Shown: positions 22,878 to 31,910, numbered from the stretch's first letter. The stretch: DNA of 38,039 nt from Candidatus Allocopromorpha excrementigallinarum (GCA_018714925.1 DVMP01000153.1:1-38039), one strand, 5' to 3'. Program-made: numbers and translations. Notes: generated by a model from the letters alone, not told the origin.

Positions 22878-25181
22878 CTATTCGTGAAGCACGTCGCTCT
22901 TTATCATCATATCGGCCATTCGCTTGCTTCCCAGGACCCACATCAGATCTCCCTGCTGTATGACCGTTTCTATGTCAGGCTTTATTATAGGCAGGTTGTC
23001 GCGCTCTATACCTATGATGCTGCCTCTGTATTTTTCCCTCATATTGGAATTTTTTATGGATTTCTTCAGAAATTCGGAATCAGAATCCACGTTAATAGGA
23101 AAGAGCAGAAGCTGGGTTTCCTCCGGTATGCCGAAGAAGGTCTGACCGTATATGTAGTCCTTCAGGTTGATGTCCAGCTTCTCGGTATATTCTATACATT
23201 CCTCATCCTCAAGGAGTATGGTGCAGGCTTCGATCTCATCGGCGGTTCCCAGCATGTGAAGTATATCTCCCTTGTATACCCGCTCTGAGGAGGTTGGAAG
23301 ATTTATAAACTTCCCGTCTCTTATTATCTTTATTACAGTGAGCCTGAATATCCTGCTCTTCGTAAAATCATATATGGTCCTGTTCTCTACTGTGTCGGTA
23401 ACACGGAATTCCGCCACCAGGAGAGACTCATCCATCCATCTGTGTCCGCCCTTGATTCCCTTTTCCCGCTTCTGTCTGGCCAGAGTCCTCTCATTGAAGT
23501 TTGACATGAAGCGTTTCTCTATGTTTATGGTCTTTCCCTTTATGTAATCCGATCTTACTATAAACATTATAGGTATTATGGCAAGTATCACCAGTATGAC
23601 GAAAGGTATTCTGAAAACCTCTCTCAGAACCAGGGCCACAAAGCAGGCGGCTATGAGAATTCTTATGGCCTTAAGTGTGAGAAGCGGCAGCCTGTTGGCT
23701 CTGTGCTTTACCCACAGCTTCGTGAAAAATGTCTGATTGGTGCCGTGCATGAGCCCCATAAAAGGCACCATGAAGCCGCATGTCACTATGGCCGTAATCA
23801 CATCGCAGGCCACCTGGGAAGGTATGTACCTTCCCAGAAAAGGATCGAGGTACTTTGTTCCCGCCCAGTAAATTATAAACAGCATTATTGAGCACAGGCC
23901 TGTTCTTATGAGCACCTTTTTTATGTAAATAAGCCAGTCCTTATCCTTATCATCATCACTCTGGTTCTCTGAGGTATTCCTTCTGATGAATATTCTGAGC
24001 CCGTCGGGAAGCTTCCTGTTGAGAAATTCGTATACCCTCTCGGATTTTTTAATAAATACCGGAGTTGTAAATGAGGTTATAACGGACACACAGACGACTA
24101 CAGGATACAGGAAGTCATCTATTACCCCCAGGCTCGTTCCAAGAGTCGCTATTATAAAGGAGAATTCTCCTATCTGCACCATGCTGAAGCCGCCTCTTAC
24201 CGCCGTATGGAGCGACTGTCCCGATAAAAGTATTCCCAACGTGGCAAAGGTCATCTGTCCCGCTATGGTAACAGCTGTTATTATAAGTATAGGCGCCACA
24301 TACTGTATGAGAAGCTCAGGGTCTATCATCATCCCTACGGACACGAAAAAAATCGCCCCGAAAAGATCCTTTATGGGCGTGACAACTCTCTCTATTCTTC
24401 CTGCCTGGACGGTGCCTGCCAGTATTGACCCTGCCATAAACGCCCCCAGAGCGCTGGAAAATCCTATAAGATTGGCTATTACCACCATTCCGAGACATAT
24501 TCCCACCGCCACTATGACGGTAAGCTCATCGTTGAGCATTCCCGATATCTTTCTCAGGAAGGTAGGAATCAGATAAATACCCATGAGAAGCCATATTATC
24601 AGCATCATGAGAAGCATGTCTATCTGGGTAAAAACGGCAAATCCGGAGGCGCTCTGCCCCACGGATATTGTAGTCAGTATTATTATCATGAAAATGCCGG
24701 CGATATCTTCTATTACAAGAGTGCCCAGAACCAGCTGAGCAAACCTTTCCTTTTTCAGGTCAAACTCCTCATAAGCCTTGAGAATTATCATGGTAGAGGA
24801 CATTGAAAGCATTCCTCCCAGGAATATACAGTTCATCCTGTCCCAGCCCATAAGAAAGCCCACGCCTGTTCCGATAAATATCATGGATATCATCACAGTC
24901 ATGGCTGTAATAAAAGCGCTTCCGCCTACAGTGGCGATCTTTTTAAAGCTGAATTCAAGACCCAGACCGAACATGAGAAAGACCATCCCTATATTGGCCC
25001 AGACGTGTATATCCTCAGACTCGACTATTGTGGGAAGATAAGTAAAATTCGGGCTTATGAGAAATCCCGCTATTATGTACCCGAGAACCACCGGCTGCTT
25101 TATCTTTTTGAAAATTACCGTCATTATGCCGGCAACTATGAGGATTAGCGCAAGATCAGAAATTAAATAATCAAGTTCCAA
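22878..25181 (-). CDS. Kef-type monovalent cation:proton antiporter with C-terminal TrkA_C (RCK) domains
   Basis: A 767-residue CPA2-family antiporter. About 12 membrane segments fill residues 1-390 (GYIIAGFLISP, LGLEFSF, GAFMAGSILAGT, IFFVSVGMMIDP and QIGEFSFIIATLG are family landmarks). A further group of about four membrane segments follows at 435-570, and two RCK_C/TrkA_C-like regulatory domains at about 600-690 and 700-765 (GDILHMLGTADE and GDLMWVLGSKRM end them). It exchanges K+ or Na+ for H+. The start is TTG, with AAAGGAG 8 bp upstream. It follows phoR by 31 bp, so it is probably read with the phosphate operon. The extra membrane group between antiporter and RCK_C domains is unusual for KefB/KefC but occurs in clostridial relatives. 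Confidence 0.88.
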   Translation of the reverse strand: MELDYLISDLALILIVAGIMTVIFKKIKQPVVLGYIIAGFLISPNFTYLPTIVESEDIHVWANIGMVFLMFGLGLEFSFKKIATVGGSAFITAMTVMISMIFIGTGVGFLMGWDRMNCIFLGGMLSMSSTMIILKAYEEFDLKKERFAQLVLGTLVIEDIAGIFMIIILTTISVGQSASGFAVFTQIDMLLMMLIIWLLMGIYLIPTFLRKISGMLNDELTVIVAVGICLGMVVIANLIGFSSALGAFMAGSILAGTVQAGRIERVVTPIKDLFGAIFFVSVGMMIDPELLIQYVAPILIITAVTIAGQMTFATLGILLSGQSLHTAVRGGFSMVQIGEFSFIIATLGTSLGVIDDFLYPVVVCVSVITSFTTPVFIKKSERVYEFLNRKLPDGLRIFIRRNTSENQSDDDKDKDWLIYIKKVLIRTGLCSIMLFIIYWAGTKYLDPFLGRYIPSQVACDVITAIVTCGFMVPFMGLMHGTNQTFFTKLWVKHRANRLPLLTLKAIRILIAACFVALVLREVFRIPFVILVILAIIPIMFIVRSDYIKGKTINIEKRFMSNFNERTLARQKREKGIKGGHRWMDESLLVAEFRVTDTVENRTIYDFTKSRIFRLTVIKIIRDGKFINLPTSSERVYKGDILHMLGTADEIEACTILLEDEECIEYTEKLDINLKDYIYGQTFFGIPEETQLLLFPINVDSDSEFLKKSIKNSNMREKYRGSIIGIERDNLPIIKPDIETVIQQGDLMWVLGSKRMADMMIKSDVLHE

Positions 25182-25212
25182 ATGCCGAACTCCTTTCTGC
25201 CAAAGATGGATT

Positions 25213-26163
25213 TTATCCGTCTTCTGTGAATATAACGAAAAATTCTGAACCTTCTCCCAGCTTGCTCTCCACCTTAAGTGTGGCGTTAAAGAGTACGGCT
25301 ATGTGCTTCACTATGGAAAGACCCAGGCCTGTTCCTCCCGCCTTCTTTGATCTCGACTTGTCTACACGATAAAACCTTTCGAACAGCCTCTGATGATGCT
25401 CTTCATCTATGCCTATTCCTTCGTCTTTTACGCTTACCGTTATCCTTCCGTCCTGATTGACAGCCTTTATCCATATCCTGGAATTTTCATTGGAATACTT
25501 GATAGCGTTTTCAATAAGGTTTAACATCATCTGACAGAATCTGTCCTCGGAGCCTTTAATATTTATATTCTCTCCTGTCTGCATAATGATATTTATTTTT
25601 TTATTGTCAGCTATCGGCTTAAGTGTCTCGACAGTGCTCTCTATGGCTTTGGCTCCGTCAAACTCCCTGTATTCGGAATCCCTCTTGTTTTCTATGTCCG
25701 AAAGCACCAGCAGGTCCTCTATGAGCCTTTTGAGCCTGGAGGTCTCTATGGCTATTATGTCTATAAATCTGGACCTTATTTCAGGATCGTTTTCAGCCCC
25801 CGCCTGGAGAGTTTCTATAAAGCCGGAAATTGATGTAAGGGGAGTCTTAAGCTCATGACTGACGTTAGCCACAAATTCCTTCCTTATCTGATCCGATTTT
25901 TTATTCTCTTCCACGGAAAGCTCAAGCCTTTTAACGGCTTTCTGATACGGCGCTATTATGTAAAAGTACCCTTGAACAGATATAAGAATCAACAAAGAAG
26001 CCAGTACAGCCGCTGCTACGGCTATTCCTCTGCCTGTAATTTCCTCCGGCGATCCCGATCCGCCGGAAAGCCCCGGTTCAAGATAAAACTTCCATACAAA
26101 GAACAATGAAATCAAACTGACCGCGATGGTCTCCACCGCTAAAACCAGAAATCTTTTTTTCAT
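25213..26163 (-). CDS. phoR: Sensor histidine kinase PhoR
   Basis: A 316-residue kinase with membrane segments at about 6-25 and 47-66 around a short external loop, a linker, the HisKA motif VSHELKTPLTSI (His103), and ATPase motifs NLIENAIKYS (N box), VKDEGIGID (G1), RFYRVDKSRSKKAGGTGLGLSI (F and G2). It lacks the cytoplasmic PAS domain of longer PhoR proteins. It overlaps phoP by 4 bp (ATGA). Downstream of a Na+/Pi cotransporter with a PhoU-like tail, it is most likely the phosphate-limitation sensor; the short form of PhoR is common in clostridia. Confidence 0.87.
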   Translation of the reverse strand: MKKRFLVLAVETIAVSLISLFFVWKFYLEPGLSGGSGSPEEITGRGIAVAAAVLASLLILISVQGYFYIIAPYQKAVKRLELSVEENKKSDQIRKEFVANVSHELKTPLTSISGFIETLQAGAENDPEIRSRFIDIIAIETSRLKRLIEDLLVLSDIENKRDSEYREFDGAKAIESTVETLKPIADNKKINIIMQTGENINIKGSEDRFCQMMLNLIENAIKYSNENSRIWIKAVNQDGRITVSVKDEGIGIDEEHHQRLFERFYRVDKSRSKKAGGTGLGLSIVKHIAVLFNATLKVESKLGEGSEFFVIFTEDG

Positions 26164-26846
26164 TTTGCTTTATATCCTTTTCCCCTGATGGTTTCGATAT
26201 ATTCATCCTCCTTGCCGCCTGAGGACAGCTTCTGTCTCAGATGTCTTATGTGAACATCCACGGTTCTCGTCTCGCCTGCGTAATCAATGCCCCATACGCT
26301 GTTCAGAAGCTGGTCCCTGGTGAAAACATGGCCTCTGTTTTCCATAAGGCATTTGAGAAGCTCGAATTCCTTTAAGGTAAGGTCGATTTCCTTTTGTCCC
26401 ACCTTTACCTCATGGCGCTCAACGTTTATGTTAAGGTCCCTGACGGAAATAACCGTCTCCTCCTCACCTGACGCCGACGTGACGTTGTATCTTCTGAGGA
26501 CGGCTTTTATTCTGGCCATCAGCTCCCTTATGCCGAAGGGCTTTGAGATGTAATCGTCAGCCCCGAATTCAAGGCCCAGCACCTTGTCAACCTCTTCTGT
26601 CTTGGCTGTAATCATTATTATAGGCGTGTTATTGCCCTCCTCTCTCAGCTCCCTGCATATATCGTAACCGTTTTTTTCGGGAAGCATTATATCAAGAAGT
26701 ATGAGATCCGGCTTTTCCAGATGCACCTTTGTAATGCCCATTATACCGTCTTCAGCGCCGATGCCTTCATATCCGTTGGTTTTAAGGTTGTAAAGCACCA
26801 GCTCTCTGATATTAGGTTCATCTTCCACTATAAGGATCTTTTTCAT
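26160..26846 (-). CDS. phoP: Response regulator PhoP/PhoB
   Basis: A 228-residue OmpR-family regulator: receiver with E8/D9, D52 (LILLDIMLP), T80 and K102, then a winged-helix domain ending in VDVHIRHLRQKLSSGG and IETIRGKGYKAK. The start ATG at 26846 has AGAGGAAG upstream; a frame extension to 26894 has no support. It lies 49 bp after the phosphate cotransporter gene. It would bind the tandem 11-bp-spaced hexamers at 28619-28729, which makes autoregulation of the operon likely. Confidence 0.88.
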   Translation of the reverse strand: MKKILIVEDEPNIRELVLYNLKTNGYEGIGAEDGIMGITKVHLEKPDLILLDIMLPEKNGYDICRELREEGNNTPIIMITAKTEEVDKVLGLEFGADDYISKPFGIRELMARIKAVLRRYNVTSASGEEETVISVRDLNINVERHEVKVGQKEIDLTLKEFELLKCLMENRGHVFTRDQLLNSVWGIDYAGETRTVDVHIRHLRQKLSSGGKEDEYIETIRGKGYKAK

Positions 26847-26895
26847 GATATGTGCTTCCTCTCTCGTCGTACCCCTCCTATATAATTCTAACATA

Positions 26896-28587
26896 TCATT
26901 GTTCTTTACTCAACGGCGGTTTTTCTTCTTTTTCCTCAAGCACCGAGTCCGCTATGTTGTCACAGTAATCGCCTATCTTCTCAATATTATGAAGGACATC
27001 CGTATAAACCACGGTAAATTCCGGCGAGCATCTTTTCTGATTGAGCCTTACCATGTGGTGCTTTCTCAGCTGCTTTTCCCTGGCGTTCATCTCGTGCTCC
27101 AGCTTCTTTATATTTCTCGCTATATCCTTGTCGCCGTTTTCCAGAGCCGCGATGCTCTCGGAGGTCATCTTCTTGGCAAGATCAAAGCAGCTGTAAAGCT
27201 CGGAATAGGCCTCGTCGGAAAATTCATAGGCATTTCTTATTTTTTCCTCGGCAAATTCGGCTATATTTTTACAGTGATCGCCGACATGCTCAATATCAGC
27301 CGCCACGTGAAGCAGCCCCGAAACCCTCGTGGCCTGCTCTTCCGTTATGGTCTCCACGGTGAACATGTCCGAAAGATAATTTACGATCTTTCTCTGAAGG
27401 CCGTTAACTGTTTTTTCGTTTTCTATTACCTTGTTAACTTCCTTCATATCGCCACCTATAAAGGCCTTCTGTGCCGATACCAGCATTTCCATGGTCATCC
27501 TGCCCAGCCTTGTAAGCTCCTTTGTGGCCAGGTGTATGGCCGCGAAGGGCCTTTCCAGCACGTTGCTGTCAAGGAAGACAGGATCTGTGGGAAGCTTGTC
27601 CCTTCCCCTGTCGGGTACGATCTTGGTAACGATTTTAACAAGGAACCATATGAACGGGAGCCAGAGGAGGGTATTAAAGAGATTAAAGCAGAGATGGGCA
27701 TTGGCTATCTGTCTGGCGATTACCTCAACCTCAGGACCCTTAGGTGAAATCAATTCTATGAACCTGGCGTATACAGGAATAAACCATACGAATATAAAGG
27801 TTCCCGTGGCGTTAAAGACAACGTGTGCCGCCGCCGTTCTCTTTGCCGCCACAGAGCCGCCTATAGATGCCAGAACAGCCGTTATGGTGGTTCCTATGTT
27901 GTCTCCGAAAAGTATCGGGAGCGCCCCCTGAAGTCCTATAATACTCGATACTCCGTCAGGACCCGCAGTTGCGGCCAGATTCTGAAGCACGGCTATTGTA
28001 GCAGAGCTGCTCTGCACCACTACAGTCATGAGAGTTCCCAGGAGTATTCCCAGAACAGGTATGTCCTGAACCTTAAGCATCAGGTCTATGAAGACGGGCG
28101 AGTCCGCCAGGGGCGCCATTGTATCGCTCATTATGTTTATTCCCACAAAAAGAAGGCCGAAGCCAAAGGCTGTCTGCCCTATGTAGGTAAGCAGCTCCTT
28201 CCTTTTCATAAAGAAAAACATAATAAAACCGGCCACCACAAAAATCCACGCGTAATCTCCTATGTTAAAGGCTATGAGCTGAGCTGTTATTGTAGTCCCT
28301 ATATTGGCTCCGAAGACAACGCTTATGGCCTGAGGCAGCTTCATAAGACCTGCGCTTACAAAGCCTATGACCATTACAGTCGTCGCGCTGCTGCTCTGAA
28401 GAACCGCTGTGCACAGGGCTCCCGCCACAACTCCCATAATAGGATTTTTAGTGAGGACAGCCAGGATCTTTCGCATCTTATCTCCCGCTGATTTCTGCAG
28501 GCCGTCGCTCATAAGGTTCATACCGTATATAAACAGGGCCAGGCCTCCCAGCAGCGTCATTATCATCTGTACAGCTTCCGTACTCAT
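26896..28587 (-). CDS. Na+/phosphate cotransporter with C-terminal PhoU-like domain
   Basis: A 563-residue membrane protein of the NptA/YjbB (PF02690) family. Residues 1 to about 320 hold two inverted repeats, each with a QSSSAT motif (LQSSSATTVMVIGF and VQSSSATIAVLQN), the substrate/ion site of the family. Residues about 345-550 are helical and PhoU-like (VNGLQRKIVNYLSDMFT, ADIEHVGDHCKNIAEF, IEKIGDYCDNIADS). It moves phosphate with sodium. AAGGAG is 7 bp before the ATG. It is the first gene of nptA-phoP-phoR-antiporter; the PhoU-like tail could also signal phosphate status to PhoR, by analogy. Confidence 0.93.
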   Translation of the reverse strand: MSTEAVQMIMTLLGGLALFIYGMNLMSDGLQKSAGDKMRKILAVLTKNPIMGVVAGALCTAVLQSSSATTVMVIGFVSAGLMKLPQAISVVFGANIGTTITAQLIAFNIGDYAWIFVVAGFIMFFFMKRKELLTYIGQTAFGFGLLFVGINIMSDTMAPLADSPVFIDLMLKVQDIPVLGILLGTLMTVVVQSSSATIAVLQNLAATAGPDGVSSIIGLQGALPILFGDNIGTTITAVLASIGGSVAAKRTAAAHVVFNATGTFIFVWFIPVYARFIELISPKGPEVEVIARQIANAHLCFNLFNTLLWLPFIWFLVKIVTKIVPDRGRDKLPTDPVFLDSNVLERPFAAIHLATKELTRLGRMTMEMLVSAQKAFIGGDMKEVNKVIENEKTVNGLQRKIVNYLSDMFTVETITEEQATRVSGLLHVAADIEHVGDHCKNIAEFAEEKIRNAYEFSDEAYSELYSCFDLAKKMTSESIAALENGDKDIARNIKKLEHEMNAREKQLRKHHMVRLNQKRCSPEFTVVYTDVLHNIEKIGDYCDNIADSVLEEKEEKPPLSKEQ

Positions 28588-28618
28588 ATCTTTGCTCCTT
28601 CTCGCTTCAGTGTCTGTT

Positions 28619-28729
28619 TTTACAGTTATTTAACATTGATTTTAAAAATATTTTACTTATCTATGTTAAACCACCCAGCTTTATCTAAAAAGGAAATTTA
28701 AGTTAAAAAAATATTAAGATTTTATTAAG
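28619..28729 (-). promoter_or_regulatory. Pho-box-like tandem hexamers before the phosphate operon
   Basis: On the plus strand TTTACA (28619), TTAACA (28630), TTTAAA (28641) and TTTACT (28652) follow each other at exactly 11 bp. A second series GTTAAA (28702), ATTAAG (28713), ATTAAG (28724) has the same spacing (CTTAAT, CTTAAT, TTTAAC on the minus strand). PhoP-type regulators bind such TT(A/T)ACA repeats. A possible -10 TAGATA (28687-28682, minus strand) lies after the second series; the first would then fall in the 5' untranslated region. Confidence 0.58.
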
Positions 28730-28739
28730 ATATTTAGTT

Positions 28740-29768
28740 TTAAAATTCCAGAAGCGCCCTTGTAAGCCGCGCCACATCCTCTCCGAAGCCGCCTTCCGAA
28801 GGGCCGCTCCAGTCCGCTCCCTCCTTTTTTCTCACTCTCAGAAAGCCTTCCTCCTGTCCGCCCTTTTCCGCCATATTGCGGACAAAAACAGCCTTTTTCT
28901 CTATATCCCCTCCACGGGATAATCTGAGGTTTTTTATGTATCCCTTTTCCTTGGGGCTTCTTCTTCCCTCCGCTGAAACAAAGCAGATTTTTCCCGCCCT
29001 TTCCATAAGCCACAGACATGCTTCCGAAAGACAGGTTCCCATATCGGCCACAATTATGTCGTAATGTCCCGCCTCCTGCGCGGCGGAAAGAAATATTTCT
29101 GTTTCTTCTCTGTTCAGATACCTGACGGGATTCAGGCCTTCTGAAGGAATGAAGGCCTCCATTCCAAAGTCGTCTCTTATAATATACTCCTCCGGAGGCG
29201 GAGCCTTTCCTTTTTTACTCAGCTCATAGAGATATCTTCCTATGCCTCTTCCGCCTCCCTCATATTTCATTAAGGCTGCCGTGGATTCAACAGGCTCAAA
29301 GGAAATGTACAGAGCTTTCAGACCGCAGACGAGACTCAGCTCCCTTCCCACCGCGGCGGCGAGAGCAGTGCAGCCGACGCCTCCGCTCCAGGCTGAAAAG
29401 CATACCAGCCCTGTTTCCAGCCGCCCCGTCGCCGCGTCCTTTTTTCCTGTGATTTCTCCGTAAATCTTCAGTATATCCGGGACCGTATCCCGCGCGGGAG
29501 CGTACCTCCACAGCTTAAATGCCTTTCCCGTGTTTTCGCCTCCGCTCCCGCTCCTTTCATCCAGATACACTGTGTTAAGGGTATGAGGCTCCTCCTCTTC
29601 TCCATCCCACAGCACAAGGCCGAAATTTTCACTGTCCGCCAGGGCGCGGTAATCTTCTTTTCCCATAACCCTTACGCTGAAGCCTTCATAAACGCTGAGA
29701 AGCGCGAATCCCAGGCTTCTTCCGTAATCCCTGTCATCGCTTACTATTGCCAGGGAAATGTTTTCCAT
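28740..29768 (-). CDS. TadZ/CpaE-like MinD-family protein with degenerate Walker A
   Basis: A 342-residue protein. Residues 1 to about 105 resemble a pseudo-receiver (VSDDRDYGRSLGFALLSVYEGF), followed by a MinD/ParA-like domain from about 118. The P-loop reads CFSAWSGGVGCTALAAAV (128-134 SGGVGCT): both lysines of the deviant Walker A KGGxGKT are replaced. The later YDIIVADMGT matches the Walker B strand. TadZ/CpaE proteins position Flp pilus machinery, and some TadZ members have atypical P-loops. No tadA, tadB, tadC, flp or rcpC genes lie in the window, so it is an orphan. AGGAGGGAGG lies upstream of the ATG. Its own promoter (TTGATT/TAAAAT) starts in the tepA stop region. Confidence 0.6.
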   Translation of the reverse strand: MENISLAIVSDDRDYGRSLGFALLSVYEGFSVRVMGKEDYRALADSENFGLVLWDGEEEEPHTLNTVYLDERSGSGGENTGKAFKLWRYAPARDTVPDILKIYGEITGKKDAATGRLETGLVCFSAWSGGVGCTALAAAVGRELSLVCGLKALYISFEPVESTAALMKYEGGGRGIGRYLYELSKKGKAPPPEEYIIRDDFGMEAFIPSEGLNPVRYLNREETEIFLSAAQEAGHYDIIVADMGTCLSEACLWLMERAGKICFVSAEGRRSPKEKGYIKNLRLSRGGDIEKKAVFVRNMAEKGGQEEGFLRVRKKEGADWSGPSEGGFGEDVARLTRALLEF

Positions 29769-29800
29769 ATTCTCTGCCCCTCCCTCCTTTTATTTTCCAT

Positions 29801-29829
29801 ATTTTACCATATAAACCCCGGTCAATCAA
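29801..29829 (-). promoter_or_regulatory. Promoter of the TadZ-like gene
   Basis: TTGATT (29829-29824) and TAAAAT (29806-29801), 17 bp apart on the minus strand, with TGG before the -10. The -35 begins at the last codons of the tepA gene (stop at 29822). Confidence 0.65.
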
Positions 29830-30526
29830 TTGTTTTTTCTATACGCCTCCTCAGCTCCCTTACAGCGTGCTTCAGTCCTCCTTCTTCATCTATAATCCCG
29901 GCTTCTACGGCTTCCCTTCCGAAGAGTATGGTTCCCACGTCGTTGGACATGTTGTCGCTGCAGTTTATCAGCTTCACGATCCTTTCACGCTCTGCCCGGG
30001 AATGATCGACAATAAAATCTATTACTCTTTCCTGTGTCTTTCTCATGTAGTCGAAGGTGGTCTCGGAGGTTATTACAAGCCCCGTGGTTCTTATGGGATG
30101 AAGTGTCATGGTAGCTGTTCTGGCTATAAAGGAATAGTCCGTGGCCGCGGCCAGAGGTATTCCTATGCTGTGGCCTCCTCCGAGAACCAGAGACACCGAG
30201 GGCTTTGAGACGGTGGCTATCATTTCCGAAAGGGCCAGACCCGCCTCCACGTCTCCTCCCACAGTGTTGAGAATTACCAGAAGCCCCTTTATCTCAGGGT
30301 TCTCCTCCACCGCTATAAGCTGAGGTATAAGGTGCTCGTATTTAGTCGTCTTGTTATCCGCCGGAAGAGCCGTATGCCCTTCTATGCTTCCTATTACTGT
30401 AATGTAACAGATATCGCTTTTAAAATCCGTTCCGGCTGTCAGCATACCCAGCTCCTTTATAAGGTCCTGTGCCTCCTGACCCTCGTTTTCTCTGTTTTTT
30501 TCAGCATCCTTCTCTTTCACTTTCAT
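29822..30526 (-). CDS. tepA: TepA/YmfB-like ClpP-fold serine protease
   Basis: A 234-residue ClpP/crotonase-fold protein. Landmarks are LNTVGGDVEAGLALSEMIA (about 87-105), the nucleophile in GGGHSIGIPLA (Ser120) and the histidine in TATMTLHPIRTTG (His143). These match the TepA family of Firmicutes, named for an effect on protein translocation and located in the cytoplasm. The first 20 or so residues are charged and probably disordered. AGAGAGGAAT precedes the ATG. It is divergent from ylmC with a 53-bp, A/T-rich gap (TTAATATTATTAATATT) that must hold both promoters. In other Firmicutes this gene lies near ftsK/spoIIIE-type DNA translocase and sporulation genes, which are not seen here. Confidence 0.85.
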   Translation of the reverse strand: MKVKEKDAEKNRENEGQEAQDLIKELGMLTAGTDFKSDICYITVIGSIEGHTALPADNKTTKYEHLIPQLIAVEENPEIKGLLVILNTVGGDVEAGLALSEMIATVSKPSVSLVLGGGHSIGIPLAAATDYSFIARTATMTLHPIRTTGLVITSETTFDYMRKTQERVIDFIVDHSRAERERIVKLINCSDNMSNDVGTILFGREAVEAGIIDEEGGLKHAVRELRRRIEKTID

Positions 30527-30579
30527 ATTCCTCTCTTCCCGTTAATATTATTAATATTATTACCTTAAAGGAGTTTGTT

Positions 30580-30834
30580 ATGCGACTGAGTGAAATAGGA
30601 AACAAGGAGATCGTCGATCTCTCCACAGGAAGCAGCTACGGACAGCTCTGGGATGCCGAAATGATATTTGACAAAAAAAGCGGAAAAATAAAATCGGTAC
30701 TCGTTCCGTCACTTCAGAGTACCGGTTTTATGAAAAAAAGCTTTTCTGACACCTACGAGCTGCCCTGGAGCAGCATCGTTATAATAGGTGAGGATATGAT
30801 AATATTTCAATCACGCCCCTCCTCGGAGCTGTGA
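30580..30834 (+). CDS. YlmC/YmxH-family PRC-barrel protein
   Basis: An 84-residue beta-barrel protein: [21 protein letters not shown] is the typical start, with [12 protein letters not shown] and [16 protein letters not shown] following, as in YlmC/YmxH, small sporulation-associated proteins of endospore formers. The ATG has AAAGGAG 6 bp upstream. Earlier in-frame codons fall inside the divergent tepA gene and are rejected. Its last 24 bases overlap the end of mtnA on the opposite strand. It is a mild indication that the organism belongs to a spore-forming lineage. Function is not established. Confidence 0.85.
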   Translation: MRLSEIGNKEIVDLSTGSSYGQLWDAEMIFDKKSGKIKSVLVPSLQSTGFMKKSFSDTYELPWSSIVIIGEDMIIFQSRPSSEL

Positions 30835-31908
30835 TCTGATGGAAGCCTCAAAGGGAGGCCTGCATATTCCCTTTTCCGTGACTATGGCCGTTATAAGACT
30901 GCTGTCCGTTACATCAAAGGCGGGATTATAGCACTTCACCTCAGGCAGGGCCGACGGTCTTTCATAGAACAGCTCTTTGATCTCGGCGCCATCCCTCACC
31001 TCTATGGGAATATCCTTTCCGGATGAACAGCTCAGGTCTATTGTGGAGGTAGGACCCAGCACATAAAAGGGGATCCCGTAATAAGCAGCCAGGACGGCTA
31101 CTCCGGAGGTGCCTATTTTATTGGCTGTATCGCCATTTGCCGCTATTCTGTCACAGCCTACAAAACATGCCTGAACCCAGCCGTTTTTCATCACAAGAGA
31201 GGCCATGTTGTCACATATGAGAGTCACATCCACTCCCGCCTTCTGCAGCTCGTAGGCTGTAAGACGGGCTCCCTGCAGCAGAGGTCTCGTCTCATCGGCG
31301 AAGACATGAAACTCCATTCCCATTTCCTTTCCCAGAAGAATCGGTCCCAGGGCTGTCCCGTATTGAGAGGTTGCCAGAGGACCCGCGTTACAGTGGGTCA
31401 GAATGCCATCCCCGTCCTTTATGAGGCTGAGGCCGTGCTGAGATATCTTCCTGCACATGGCTATATCCTCCCTGTGTATCTGGAATGCCTCCTCCCTAAG
31501 AGCCTCCGCCGCCTGGGACGGGCCGCTTCCCCTTTTTATCTCTTCCGCGGCCTTCTTCAGCATCCTGTCAACAGCCCAGGAAAGGTTGACGGCCGTCGGC
31601 CGGGAGCTTTTCAGGTATTCACCGTGTTTTTCAAGCCTTTCAAGAAACTCGTCTCCCGGCGGATTCTGCCCGGCCGTCTCCGCTCCTGTAACATACATAC
31701 AGTAGGCCGCGAATATTCCTATGGCGGGAGCGCCTCTTACCTTGAGGCTGCTTATAGCCTCATACATTTCCTCCGGTGTTTTCAGCTGCGCGTACACCGT
31801 ACCTGAAGGGAGCATGGTCTGATCCAGTATGACTACCGCCTTACCGTCCTCCCTCAGTCTTATGTTTTCCGAAAAAGGCGCTTTCCTCGTGTTTTTTATA
31901 TCCACCAT
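30811..31908 (-). CDS. mtnA: S-methyl-5-thioribose-1-phosphate isomerase
   Basis: A 365-residue cytoplasmic isomerase. The catalytic Cys173 is in [11 protein letters not shown] and Asp253 in [24 protein letters not shown] and [18 protein letters not shown] are further family signatures. It converts methylthioribose 1-phosphate (or 5-deoxyribose 1-phosphate) to the ribulose form. The ATG follows lpdA's stop within a few bases and has only a weak ribosome site, so it is probably translated by coupling. No other methionine-salvage genes (mtnK, mtnB, mtnD) lie nearby. It may serve the dihydroxyacetone-phosphate shunt or be a salvage gene carried in the gcv operon. Its 3' end overlaps ylmC by 24 bp. 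Confidence 0.93.
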   Translation of the reverse strand: MVDIKNTRKAPFSENIRLREDGKAVVILDQTMLPSGTVYAQLKTPEEMYEAISSLKVRGAPAIGIFAAYCMYVTGAETAGQNPPGDEFLERLEKHGEYLKSSRPTAVNLSWAVDRMLKKAAEEIKRGSGPSQAAEALREEAFQIHREDIAMCRKISQHGLSLIKDGDGILTHCNAGPLATSQYGTALGPILLGKEMGMEFHVFADETRPLLQGARLTAYELQKAGVDVTLICDNMASLVMKNGWVQACFVGCDRIAANGDTANKIGTSGVAVLAAYYGIPFYVLGPTSTIDLSCSSGKDIPIEVRDGAEIKELFYERPSALPEVKCYNPAFDVTDSSLITAIVTEKGICRPPFEASIRSQLRGGA

Positions 31909-31910
31909 GA

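Noticed and set aside
30541..30563. TTAATATTATTAATATTATTA as a possible operator or origin-like repeat
   Set aside because: It is a short A/T-rich simple sequence in a divergent promoter gap and not a true palindrome.
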